NCBI RefSeq assembly: GCF_000381885.1
Contig: NZ_KB907226.1
Location: 1 to 64,000 of the forward strand
Source of the DNA: Actinomadura atramentaria DSM 43919
Lineage (GTDB): Bacteria; Actinomycetota; Actinomycetes; Streptosporangiales; Streptosporangiaceae
Reading direction: 5' to 3'
DNA length: 64,000 nt
Shown here: positions 25,853 through 33,987 of the stretch, piece by piece
Layout of the letters: each line of letters opens with the position of its first letter
How positions within the stretch are numbered: the first letter of the stretch is position 1
The notes under the pieces: model-generated
Told to the model about the DNA's origin: nothing
The model's input: only the letters and a program-made list of their open reading frames with translations
Databases searched by the model: none
Translations under genes and position numbers: made by a program

Positions 25853-28800
25853 ATGGACCCCGTGCCGAACCTCGACGAGCCGCTGCACAAGGTGCTCGGC
25901 GACAAGACCGCGAAGGTGCTGGCCAAGGGCCTCGACCTGCACACCCTCGGGGATCTGCTGCACCACTACCCGCGCCGCTACGCGCACCGGGGCGAGCTGA
26001 CGCCGCTCGCCGAGCTGCGCGACGACGACCACGTCACGGTCATGGCCGAGGTCGTGAAGGTGCAGGGCCGCACGCTGACCCGCAGCCCCGGCTACGTCCT
26101 GGAGATCACCGTCACCGACGGCACCGGCGAGCTGTCGCTGAGCTTCTTCGGCCGCCGCGGCTCCTACCGGCCCGAGAAGGACCTGGCCCCCGGCACGCGC
26201 GGCCTGTTCGCGGGCAAGATCAGCACCTACCGGCCGCGCGGCGGCCGACCCCGCCGCCAGCTCGCGCACCCGCAGTACAAGGTCGTCCCGGACCGCGCGG
26301 GGGAGGCGGCGGCGCAGGAGTGGGCGGACGAGATCATCCCGATCTACCCGTCCACCAAGGGCCTCGACATCGAGACCATCGGCAAGTCCGTCGAGGTCGC
26401 CCTGGACCGCGCCGACCTCGGCCCCGATCCGATGCCCGCCGGCATCCTCGCCGAACGCGGCCTGATCCCCCTGCGCGACGCCTACGAGGGCATCCACCGC
26501 CCGAAGGACTGGGACCAGCTCTCCCGAGCCCGCGCCCGCCTCAAATGGGACGAGGCGTTCGTGGTCCAGGTGGCCCTGGCCCAACGCCGCCGAGCCGCCG
26601 CCGCCCTCCCCGCGACCCCGCGCCCCCCGGTCCCCGGCGGCCTCCTGGACGCCTTCGACACCCGCCTCCCCTTCACCCTGACCGGCGGCCAGCGCCAGGT
26701 GGGCACCGAGATCTCCGCCGACCTCTCCCGCTCCCACCCCATGCACCGCCTCCTCCAGGGCGACGTCGGAGCGGGCAAGGCCCAGCCGCTGGACGCGCTC
26801 GTGCTGACGCCGGAGGGTTTCCGGCCGATGGGCGAGATGCGCGTCGGGCAGGAGGTCGTCACGCCGTCCGGCGAGGTCACGGTCGTCACGGGCGTGTTCC
26901 CGCAGGGCGAGCGGGACGTGTACGCACTGGCGCTCTCCGATGGCACGTCCGTCGAGTGCGACGACGAGCACCTGTGGCCCGTCAAGACCGACACCGGCTG
27001 GCACCGGGGAAGCCCGCTGAAGATCCTGACGACCCGCGAGCTGCGGGCGGACCTGCTGCGCGCGAACGGCGGGAGCAAGTGGTACCTGCCGCTCGTCGAG
27101 GCTCCCGAACTCGACGACCGCGGTGGCCGTCCCGTCCCGCCGTACCTGCTCGGCGTCCTCCTGGGGGACGGCTGCCTGAAGTACGGGCGCGTCACGGTGT
27201 CGAGCGCGGACGAGGAGATCGTGGCGGCCGTCGCGAACCTCCTGCCGCCGGGCTGCGTGCTGCGCCGCTCGGAGTCCCGCCCGCTGGACTGGTCGATCCT
27301 GGGCGAGCGGCGCGGGGCGGGGAACCCCCTGCTCGCGGCGCTCCGCGAGATCGGTGTCTACGGTCTCGGCGCCCACGACAAGTTCGTCCCGCCGTCCTAC
27401 CTCGCCGCCCCCGCGAAAGACCGCGAAGCGCTCCTTCAGGGGTTGATGGACACCGACGGCACGCTCCGCGCGGAAGGCCGCGACGTCAGTTTCGTCTCGG
27501 CGTCGCGGCGGCTGGCGGAGGACGTCGCGTGGCTCACCCGGTCCCTCGGCGGGTACGCGCGCTGTCGCCCGGTCGTGAAGATGGGCGCGCGGTACTGGAT
27601 GACGAGCGTCGCCCTGCCGAACTCCGTCCGCCCGTTCCGGCTGGCGCGCAAGGCGGACCGGCTGCGGCCGCGCACGAAGTACGAGCGCCGCCGCAAGGCG
27701 ATCCGCGCCATCGAGCACGTCGGGCGCAAACCCGTCCGGTGCATCTCGGTCGCCCACCCCGACCGGCAGTACGTGACCGACGGCTGGACGCCCACGCACA
27801 ACACGATCGTCGCGTTGCGGGCGATGTTGCAGGTGGTGGACGGGGGTGGGCAGGCGGCGCTGCTCGCGCCGACGGAGGTGCTCGCGCAGCAGCACTACCG
27901 GTCGATCCGGGAGATGCTCGGCGGGTTGGGGCAGGCCGGGCAGATCGGCGGGGAGGAGCACGCGACGCGGGTCGCGCTGCTCACCGGGTCGCTGGGGGCG
28001 AAGGCGCGGCGGGCGGCGCTGCTGGAGGTCGCGTCCGGCGGCGCGGGCATCGTCGTCGGGACGCACGCGCTGCTGCAGGACCAGGTGTCGTTCGCCGACC
28101 TCGGGCTCGTCGTGGTGGACGAGCAGCACCGGTTCGGCGTCGAGCAGCGGGACGCGCTGCGCGGCAAGGCCGGGGCGGGCCGCCCGCACGTGCTCGTCAT
28201 GACGGCGACGCCGATTCCGCGGACCGTCGCGATGACCGTCTTCGGCGACCTGGAGACGTCCGTCCTCGGCCAGCTCCCGGCGGGCCGCGCGGGAATCCAG
28301 ACCGTCGTCGTGCCGCCGGAGAAGCCGCAGTTCCTGACGCGCGTCTGGGAGCGCATCGCCGAGGAGGCGCGCGGCGGTCGGCAGGTCTACATCGTGTGCC
28401 CGCGCATCGGGGAGGGCGAGGAGACCGACGCCGTCCCGGTCGACGAGGAGGGCGCGCGGCGCGCCCCGCTCGGCATCTCCGACCTGGAGCCCCGCCTGGC
28501 CGACCTGCTGCCGGGCCTGCGGATCGGCGTCCTGCACGGCAGGCTCGCGCCGGACGAGAAGGACGCGGTGATGGCCCGCTTCACGGCGGGCGAGCTGGAC
28601 GTCCTGCTCGCGACGACGGTGATCGAGGTCGGCGTGGACGTCCCCAACGCGACCGTCATGGTCATCATGGACGCCGACCGGTTCGGCGTCTCCCAGCTCC
28701 ACCAGCTCCGCGGCCGGGTCGGCCGCGGCGGCCTGCCGGGCCTGTGCCTGCTGGTCACCGACGCCGAGCCGGGGAGCCGGGCGCGCGAGCGGCTGGACGC

Positions 28801-29071
28801 GGTCGCCTCGACGACCGACGGCTTCAAGCTGTCCCGGCTGGACCTGGAGCAGCGCCGCGAGGGCGACGTGCTCGGCGCGGCGCAGGCGGGCCGGGCGCGG
28901 AGCCTGCGGCTGCTGACCCTGCTGGCCGACGAGAAGGTCGTCACGGCGGCGCGCGACGCGGCGGCGGCGCTGGTGGCCGACGACCCGGAGCTGGCGCGGC
29001 ATCCGGCGCTGGCGGCGGAGCTGGCGACGCTGCTGGACGAGGAGCGCGCCGAGTTCCTCGAAAAGACCTAG
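25853..29071 (+). CDS. recG: ATP-dependent DNA helicase RecG, interrupted by an intein
   Basis: RecG remodels stalled replication forks and branched DNA. The frame encodes 1072 residues; removing the intein (residues 310-650) leaves 731, the normal RecG length. The N-extein has the wedge domain (about residues 60-130) and ends in the Walker A motif GDVGAGK. The C-extein resumes with the Thr of that motif, then TEVLAQQHYRSI, Walker B VVVDEQHRFG, TATPIPRT, and HQLRGRVGRG with the C-terminal TRG region. Without splicing the P-loop is split and the helicase should be inactive. Start is ATG 25853 or GTG 25862; neither has a clear ribosome binding site. Codon style changes sharply across the intein, from C-ending to G-ending. 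Confidence 0.93.
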   Translation: MDPVPNLDEPLHKVLGDKTAKVLAKGLDLHTLGDLLHHYPRRYAHRGELTPLAELRDDDHVTVMAEVVKVQGRTLTRSPGYVLEITVTDGTGELSLSFFGRRGSYRPEKDLAPGTRGLFAGKISTYRPRGGRPRRQLAHPQYKVVPDRAGEAAAQEWADEIIPIYPSTKGLDIETIGKSVEVALDRADLGPDPMPAGILAERGLIPLRDAYEGIHRPKDWDQLSRARARLKWDEAFVVQVALAQRRRAAAALPATPRPPVPGGLLDAFDTRLPFTLTGGQRQVGTEISADLSRSHPMHRLLQGDVGAGKAQPLDALVLTPEGFRPMGEMRVGQEVVTPSGEVTVVTGVFPQGERDVYALALSDGTSVECDDEHLWPVKTDTGWHRGSPLKILTTRELRADLLRANGGSKWYLPLVEAPELDDRGGRPVPPYLLGVLLGDGCLKYGRVTVSSADEEIVAAVANLLPPGCVLRRSESRPLDWSILGERRGAGNPLLAALREIGVYGLGAHDKFVPPSYLAAPAKDREALLQGLMDTDGTLRAEGRDVSFVSASRRLAEDVAWLTRSLGGYARCRPVVKMGARYWMTSVALPNSVRPFRLARKADRLRPRTKYERRRKAIRAIEHVGRKPVRCISVAHPDRQYVTDGWTPTHNTIVALRAMLQVVDGGGQAALLAPTEVLAQQHYRSIREMLGGLGQAGQIGGEEHATRVALLTGSLGAKARRAALLEVASGGAGIVVGTHALLQDQVSFADLGLVVVDEQHRFGVEQRDALRGKAGAGRPHVLVMTATPIPRTVAMTVFGDLETSVLGQLPAGRAGIQTVVVPPEKPQFLTRVWERIAEEARGGRQVYIVCPRIGEGEETDAVPVDEEGARRAPLGISDLEPRLADLLPGLRIGVLHGRLAPDEKDAVMARFTAGELDVLLATTVIEVGVDVPNATVMVIMDADRFGVSQLHQLRGRVGRGGLPGLCLLVTDAEPGSRARERLDAVASTTDGFKLSRLDLEQRREGDVLGAAQAGRARSLRLLTLLADEKVVTAARDAAAALVADDPELARHPALAAELATLLDEERAEFLEKT
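26780..27802 (+). mobile_element. class 3 intein with LAGLIDADG homing endonuclease in RecG
   Basis: This in-frame insert of 341 residues lies between Lys and Thr of GDVGAGK|T. It begins AQPLDALVLTPEG, so position 1 is Ala and not the usual Cys or Ser. Block B has CDDEHLW with His64 and Trp66. Block F has VRCISV with Cys321. The end is WTPTHN with Thr339, His340 and Asn341, followed by Thr(+1) of the host. Trp-Cys-Thr at these sites with a non-nucleophilic first residue defines class 3 inteins, described for the mycobacteriophage Bethlehem DnaB intein. Endonuclease blocks are LLGVLLGDG (Asp130) and LLQGLMDTDG (Asp224/226), both intact, so homing may still be possible. Confidence 0.92.
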
Positions 29072-29088
29072 ATTTCCTACTTGATAAG

Positions 29089-29118
29089 TTGACTATAGCC
29101 GGGCCGTGCGTCACGATA
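29089..29118 (+). promoter_or_regulatory. promoter of the leader peptide / HEAT-repeat transcript
   Basis: TTGACT (29089-29094) and ACGATA (29113-29118) are separated by 18 bases, in a locally AT-rich stretch right after recG. The expected transcription start, about seven bases downstream, falls on the GTG of the leader ORF (29125). The mRNA would therefore be leaderless. Confidence 0.55.
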
Positions 29119-29124
29119 GGGGAC

Positions 29125-29205
29125 GTGACCCCGAACGAGCTCCTGACCGTCCGCCGCCACGTGGACCTCCGGCGGCAGGCGAGCGCGCTGTGTTCCCGTC
29201 GCTGA
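29125..29205 (+). CDS. putative regulatory leader peptide (26 residues)
   Basis: This tiny ORF encodes 26 residues, including VRRHVDLRRQASALCSRR. The pattern RRHVDLxRxxSAxC matches a class of actinobacterial peptides annotated as putative leader peptides. From memory, these lie before sulfur- or cysteine-related genes and are suspected attenuators; the single Cys is residue 23. It is probably translated from a leaderless mRNA. Within it CCTCCGG (29166-29172) is perfectly complementary to CCGGAGG (29238-29244), the ribosome binding site of the HEAT-repeat gene. Translation of the peptide could thus open or close that site. It is too short for statistical support as a coding region. Confidence 0.6.
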   Translation: MTPNELLTVRRHVDLRRQASALCSRR

Positions 29206-29252
29206 TCCCGTTCCCACGACGAGATTCCGACGGTTCCCCGGAGGCCACCGCC

Positions 29253-30257
29253 ATGACGCTCACCGACCGCACCCGCACCGCCCGCCCGCGCCGCGCCCAC
29301 CGCGCGCGGGAGACCCGTTCCCCCGGCCTGCTCGACCGGGTCATCGACCTGCACCGCCTCGAAGCGCCCGACGGCGCCGAACTCGCCCCGTACCTGGCCG
29401 ACCCCGAGCCCGAGGTCCGCGCCGCCGCGCTGCGCGTCCTCGGCCGCGCCGTCCGCCGCGGCGGCGAGCCGGGCGACCGCGCCACCGGCGACGCGCTCGC
29501 CCGCGCGCTGTCGGACGAGGACCGCGACGTCCGCCGCCTCGCCGCCCGGCTGCTGCACGGCCTCGCCGAAGTGTCCCTCGGAGCGGACGGCGTCGCCGCG
29601 CTGCACCGCGCCGTCCACCGCGCCCCCGACGCGCAGGCGCGCGCCGCCGCCGCGACGGTGCTGGCCAAGCTCGTCGGCGCGGCCGCCGAGCTGTACGCGC
29701 AGGGCCTCCAGGACGACGAGGTCCAGATCCGCGTCCAGGCCGTCATCGGTCTCGTCGCGCTGCGCGCCGCCGACGAGACCGCGCAGGCCGCCGACGACCC
29801 GTCCCGCGCCGTCCGCGTCGCCGTCGCGGACGGCCTCGCCCGGCTCGCCGAACCGGTCCCCGGCGACCCCGCGCCCGGTATCGCCGTGGGCGCGCTCGAC
29901 GCCCTCGGCCACCTGCTCGACGACCACGACCCGGTCGTGCGGATGGCCGCGCTCGACGCGTCCGCCGGGCTCGGCGTCCCCGAGCCGCTGGACGTCCGCG
30001 TCGTCGCGGCGACCGCGCACCGGAGCTGGCAGGTCCGCCGCCGCGCCGTCCTCGCGCTCGGCTCCGCGGACCCCGACGTCGCCGTCCCCGCGCTGCGCCG
30101 CGCCCTGCGCGACGGGATCGTGGACGTCCGCCGCGCCGCCGTCCAGTCGCTGGAGCAGTGGGCGGGCGAGATCCCCGACGCGGTCACGGCGCTGACCGAG
30201 ACCCTGGGCGACCCCGACCCCGGGGTCCGCACGCAGGCCCGCTGGGCGCTGGCCTGA
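29253..30257 (+). CDS. HEAT-repeat protein
   Basis: This 334-residue soluble protein is made of helical HEAT/PBS-lyase-type repeats. Recurrent segments include DPEPEVRAAALRVLGRAV, DEDRDVRRLAARLL, DDEVQIRVQAVIGLVAL, DDHDPVVRMAALDASAGL, DGIVDVRRAAVQSLE and DPDPGVRTQARWAL. The first 25 residues are basic. Such solenoids act as protein-binding scaffolds or lyase-like chaperones; the partner is unknown. ATG at 29253 has GGAGG eight bases upstream, and that site can pair with the leader peptide ORF. If the leader senses cysteine, this protein may be tied to sulfur metabolism. Confidence 0.75.
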   Translation: MTLTDRTRTARPRRAHRARETRSPGLLDRVIDLHRLEAPDGAELAPYLADPEPEVRAAALRVLGRAVRRGGEPGDRATGDALARALSDEDRDVRRLAARLLHGLAEVSLGADGVAALHRAVHRAPDAQARAAAATVLAKLVGAAAELYAQGLQDDEVQIRVQAVIGLVALRAADETAQAADDPSRAVRVAVADGLARLAEPVPGDPAPGIAVGALDALGHLLDDHDPVVRMAALDASAGLGVPEPLDVRVVAATAHRSWQVRRRAVLALGSADPDVAVPALRRALRDGIVDVRRAAVQSLEQWAGEIPDAVTALTETLGDPDPGVRTQARWALA

Positions 30258-30384
30258 CCAGGCCCGCGCGAGCGGGCGCCGCGACGTCCCGGACCCCGCG
30301 GGTCCGGGACCGGCGAGCGGCGGGCGGGGCGCCCTGGGGTGGGGACGCCTCGCCCGCCCTCACCGCTGGCCCATACTGAGGGGC

Positions 30385-30948
30385 ATGAGCAGGGTCATCG
30401 CGGGCACGGCGGGCGGACGGCGGCTGGCCGTCCCGCCCGGCCGGGACACCCGCCCCACCAGCGACCGCGCCCGCGAAGGGCTGTTCGCCACGATCGGCGC
30501 CCTGCTCGGCCCGCTGGACGGCCTGCGCGTCGCGGACCTGTTCGCCGGGTCCGGCGCGGTCGGCCTGGAGGCGCTGTCGCGCGGCGCGGCGCACGCGCTG
30601 CTGGTCGAGTCGCATCCGCGCGCGGTGAAGGTCGTCCGGCAGAACGCGGCGGCGCTCGGCCTGCCCGGCGCGGACGTCGTCGCGGACCGCGTGGAGCGCG
30701 TCGTGCGCCGCCCCCCGGCCGCGCCCTACGACCTGGTCTTCGCCGACCCCCCGTACGCGCTGGCCGACGCCGCCGTTCTCGACCTGCTCGCCGCGCTGCG
30801 CGACGGCGGCTGGCTGGCGGGCGGCGCGCTGGTCGCCGTCGAGCGGTCCGCGCGCGGCCCCGCGCTGGCGTGGCCGGACGGTTTCGAGGCCGAGCGCGAC
30901 CGCCGGTACGGCGAGGCGGTCTTCTGGTACGGGCGCGCCACGGATTGA
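30385..30948 (+). CDS. rsmD: 16S rRNA (guanine966-N2)-methyltransferase
   Basis: RsmD methylates G966 of 16S rRNA during 30S assembly using SAM. The 187-residue protein begins MSRVIAGTAGGRRLAVPPG, typical of the family, has the SAM-binding motif VADLFAGSGAVGLEALSRG, and the catalytic motif DPPY at residues 121-124. GAGGGGC precedes the ATG. In most relatives it lies directly before coaD; here a penicillin-binding protein gene lies between them. Confidence 0.93.
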   Translation: MSRVIAGTAGGRRLAVPPGRDTRPTSDRAREGLFATIGALLGPLDGLRVADLFAGSGAVGLEALSRGAAHALLVESHPRAVKVVRQNAAALGLPGADVVADRVERVVRRPPAAPYDLVFADPPYALADAAVLDLLAALRDGGWLAGGALVAVERSARGPALAWPDGFEAERDRRYGEAVFWYGRATD

Positions 30949-31011
30949 CGTCCGGCCCCCGAACGTGATGATCATGTGTGATCACCGTGTTCCGGGGGGA
31001 CGGAGTCGGTC

Positions 31012-32460
31012 ATGCTCGGCATCGACAAGGCCTTGGGCCGCGTCTGGATCATCGCGCTGCTGCTGGCGCTGGCCCTGCTCGCGAACGTCACGTACGTGCA
31101 GGGGTTCCAGGCGCAGGCGCTGCGCGACGATCCGAACAACGCGCGCCAGTTCGCGGGCCGCACGACGCTGGACCGGGGCCCGATCACGGCGGGCGGCGAG
31201 CGCCTGGCGTACTCGGTGAAGGTGGGGGACAAGCGCTACCAGCGCAAATACGTCGACAGCGCGGTCTTCTCGCCGATCACCGGCTACTTCTCGCTGTACT
31301 CGCAGAGCGGCGTCGAGGGCGCGGAGAACCGCATCCTCGACGGCACGGACGCGCGCCTGGCCACGACGAGCCTGGTGGACAGGCTGCTCGGCCACCACGT
31401 CCCGGGCGGCACGGTGGAGACCACGATCGACCCGCGCGCCCAGCGCGCCGCCTACGCCGCGCTGCGCGCCAGCGGCGCCCGGCGGGCGGCGGCGGTGGTG
31501 ATCGACGCCTCGACGGGCGCGATCCGCACGCTCGCGTCCTACCCGTCCTTCGACGCCAACGACGTCTCCACGCTGAACGCCAAACAGGCCGACCAGGCGT
31601 TCCGCCGCCTGAACGCCGCGCCGCTCAAGCCGATGCTGGACAAGGCGACCGGCGAGGTCTTCCCGCCCGGCTCGACGTTCAAGACGATCGTGTCCGCCGC
31701 CGACCTGGCGGGCGGCGCGACGACCGCCACGCAGGTCGGGACGGGCCGCAGCTACCGCCCGCCGGGCGCGGGCCAGCCCATCAACAACGACGAGGGCGAC
31801 ATCGGCGGCCTGTGCGACCGGCCCGCGATCCCGCTCCTGGACGCCTACGCGCAGTCCTGCAACACGACGTTCGCGCGGATGGGCGCGGAGAGCCCGGGGA
31901 ACGGCGCCATCGCGGACCAGGCCGCCAAGTACGGCTTCTACCAGCGCATCGACATCGAGAAGGGCATGTCGGCCGCGCCCAGCTCGTTCCCCCGCACCGA
32001 CCAGCCGTCGCTGAGCGCCCTCGGCTCGATCGGGCAGGGCAGCACGGTCGCGACGCCGCTGCAGATGGCCCTGGTCGCCGCCGCGACGATCAACGACGGC
32101 GAGGTCATGCAGCCCTACCTTGTCGACAAGCTGCGCGGCGGCGACGGGAGCACGGTCGAGTCCGCGCGGCCGCACCGGATGGCCCGCCCCCTCACGTCCG
32201 ACCAGGCCGACGCGATGCGCGCGATGATGCGCGAGGTCGTCCGGACCGGCACCGGCAAGCAGCTCCAGGGCAGCCGCGTCGGCGGCGGCAAGACCGGCAC
32301 CGCCGACATCGACGGCGTCGCCTACAACGACCGCTGGTTCATCGGGTTCGAATCGGGGAGCAGGCCGAAGTACGCCGTCGCGGTGATGACCGAGGCGGAC
32401 GGCTACGGCCTCGAGTCGGGCAAGATCGCGGCGCGCGTCCTGGCGTCCCTGAAGGACTGA
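31012..32460 (+). CDS. class B penicillin-binding protein (PbpA-like transpeptidase)
   Basis: This 482-residue peptidoglycan D,D-transpeptidase has an N-terminal membrane anchor (about residues 9-28) and a periplasmic dimerisation part. The catalytic domain has nucleophile Ser221 in STFK, the SCN motif at residues 282-284 and KTG at 427-429. Size and motifs match mycobacterial PbpA-type proteins that work with RodA-like glycosyltransferases in wall growth. ATG follows GGGGGACGGAG. No rodA or kinase gene is adjacent, unlike the usual pbpA-rodA-pknB context, so this may be an extra copy. Confidence 0.88.
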   Translation: MLGIDKALGRVWIIALLLALALLANVTYVQGFQAQALRDDPNNARQFAGRTTLDRGPITAGGERLAYSVKVGDKRYQRKYVDSAVFSPITGYFSLYSQSGVEGAENRILDGTDARLATTSLVDRLLGHHVPGGTVETTIDPRAQRAAYAALRASGARRAAAVVIDASTGAIRTLASYPSFDANDVSTLNAKQADQAFRRLNAAPLKPMLDKATGEVFPPGSTFKTIVSAADLAGGATTATQVGTGRSYRPPGAGQPINNDEGDIGGLCDRPAIPLLDAYAQSCNTTFARMGAESPGNGAIADQAAKYGFYQRIDIEKGMSAAPSSFPRTDQPSLSALGSIGQGSTVATPLQMALVAAATINDGEVMQPYLVDKLRGGDGSTVESARPHRMARPLTSDQADAMRAMMREVVRTGTGKQLQGSRVGGGKTGTADIDGVAYNDRWFIGFESGSRPKYAVAVMTEADGYGLESGKIAARVLASLKD

Positions 32461-32555
32461 AACCCGGGTGAAAGCGGCATGATCCGGATTTGGTACCGTC
32501 GCGCCGCAGGGTCCTCACCTGCACGAAGGCAGAGCCGCCAGGATGGAGCCACCGC

Positions 32556-33032
32556 GTGCGCCGCGTCGTTTGTCCCGGGTCCTTCGACCCCGTGACCAAT
32601 GGACACCTCGACATCATCAGCCGGGCCTCACGCCTCTTCGACGAGGTGGTCGTCGCCGTTCTGATCAACAAGACGAAGAAGAGCCTCTTCACCATCGACG
32701 AGCGCGTCGACATGCTCCGGGAAGTCACCCGGGAGTACGGCAACATCCGCATCGACACCTGGCACGGTCTACTGGTCGACTTCTGCCGGCAGAACGACAT
32801 CCCCGTCATCGTCAAGGGCCTGCGCGCGGTCAGCGACTACGAGTACGAGCTGCAGATGGCGCAGATGAACCACCGCATGGCGGGCGTGGAGACCATGTTC
32901 ATGTCCACCAACCCGCTCTACTCCTACCTCTCCTCCAGCCTCATGAAGGAGATCGTCAAGTACAAGGGCGACGTGACGGGCCTCATCCCGGAGATGGTCC
33001 ACGAGCGGCTGGCCGCGCGCCTCCAGGAGTAG
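32556..33032 (+). CDS. coaD: phosphopantetheine adenylyltransferase
   Basis: CoaD transfers AMP to 4'-phosphopantetheine, the fourth step of coenzyme A synthesis. The 158-residue protein starts MRRVVCPGSFDPVTNGHLDII with the nucleotide-binding TxGH motif, and has the conserved VIVKGLRAVSDYEYELQMAQMN split over two helices and the late STNPLYSYLSSSLMKE. GTG at 32556 has GGATGGAG upstream. Length is normal. Confidence 0.95.
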   Translation: MRRVVCPGSFDPVTNGHLDIISRASRLFDEVVVAVLINKTKKSLFTIDERVDMLREVTREYGNIRIDTWHGLLVDFCRQNDIPVIVKGLRAVSDYEYELQMAQMNHRMAGVETMFMSTNPLYSYLSSSLMKEIVKYKGDVTGLIPEMVHERLAARLQE

Positions 33033-33046
33033 CGGCGCGCCGCGAG

Positions 33047-33076
33047 TTGGGTGCGGTCCGCCGGGTCGGTTACCCT
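33047..33076 (+). promoter_or_regulatory. promoter candidate for yceD-rpmF
   Basis: TTGGGT (33047-33052) and TACCCT (33071-33076) are 18 bases apart, fitting TTGnnn/TAnnnT. They lie 15 bases after the coaD stop and 35 bases before the first in-frame ATG of yceD. Confidence 0.4.
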
Positions 33077-33110
33077 GGTGTACCGGCCGCAACGACGGCC
33101 GCCCTTCGTC

Positions 33111-33806
33111 ATGCCTCATCTCCGGGCGTCCGCGGTCGCGGCGTCCCGCCAAGCGCAGGAGTCTCCGCTGTCCCGCCTCGATCCAGGTGCCCCGCTCGTG
33201 CTCGACACGCGGACCCTCGGCCGGCAGCCGGGCACGTCGCGGCGCGAGACGCTGCGCGTCCCCGCGCCCGCGGACTTCGGCGTCGAGATGGTCGGCGTGC
33301 CCGCGGGCGCGCAGATCGAACTCGACCTGCTGCTGGAGGCGGTGCTGGAGGGCGTGCTGGTCAGCGGCACGGCGCGGGTGCCCCTGGAAGGCGAGTGCGC
33401 CCGCTGCCTGGACCCGATCTCCTCGGCGTTCGAGGCGGACTTCCAGGAACTCTTCGTCTATTCTGACACCCGCTCCGGCGGGAACGCCGAGGACGACGAA
33501 CTCCGGCTCGAGGACGACCTGATCGACCTCGAACCGGTGCTCCGGGACGCGGTGGTGCTCGCGCTGCCGCTGTCGCCGCTCTGCCGGGACGACTGCCCCG
33601 GCCTGTGCGCGGAGTGCGGTGTACGGCTCGCCGACGTCGGGCCCGACCACCACCACGATGTCGCCGACCCCCGATGGGCGGCGCTCAAGGACCTGACCGG
33701 CGGCGGCCTCGCGCCGAACGCAGCGCCGGGCTCCTCCTCCGGGGGGAGCGGGGGCGAACGCCCTCGCGGACCATTCGACCCACGAGAAGGAAAGCAGGAG
33801 GGCTGA
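33111..33806 (+). CDS. YceD/DUF177 family protein (23S rRNA accumulation protein)
   Basis: This DUF177 protein is needed for normal 23S rRNA accumulation in bacteria and is almost always encoded just before rpmF. The core includes LDTRTLGRQPG, a cysteine pair ECARCLDP and a second set in CRDDCPGLCAECG that suggests zinc binding. The tail is Gly/Ser-rich. The start is uncertain. ATG at 33111 gives 231 residues but has no ribosome binding site. CTG at 33168 has GGAG six to nine bases upstream and would give a protein starting at LSRLDPGAP, close to where relatives begin. Confidence 0.85.
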   Translation: MPHLRASAVAASRQAQESPLSRLDPGAPLVLDTRTLGRQPGTSRRETLRVPAPADFGVEMVGVPAGAQIELDLLLEAVLEGVLVSGTARVPLEGECARCLDPISSAFEADFQELFVYSDTRSGGNAEDDELRLEDDLIDLEPVLRDAVVLALPLSPLCRDDCPGLCAECGVRLADVGPDHHHDVADPRWAALKDLTGGGLAPNAAPGSSSGGSGGERPRGPFDPREGKQEG

Positions 33807-33807
33807 G

Positions 33808-33987
33808 GTGGCCGTCCCCAAGCGGAAGAAGTCCCGCAGCAACACGCGGCACCGGCGCTCGCAGTGGAAGGCCGCCCGGCCGACACTCGTCGAGTGCCCG
33901 ACGTGCCGCGACCAGAAGCTGCCGCACACGGCGTGCGCCACGTGCGGCACCTACGACCGCCGTCAGGTCGTCTCCCCGTCGTCCTGA
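33808..33987 (+). CDS. rpmF: 50S ribosomal protein L32
   Basis: This 59-residue L32 starts MAVPKRKKSRSNTRHRRSQW and has the two zinc-binding CxxC pairs (CPTC, CATC). GTG at 33808 lies one base after the yceD stop with AGGAGGG upstream, so the two are coupled. The C+ zinc form matches the C+ L28 at 23780-23974. Confidence 0.95.
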   Translation: MAVPKRKKSRSNTRHRRSQWKAARPTLVECPTCRDQKLPHTACATCGTYDRRQVVSPSS

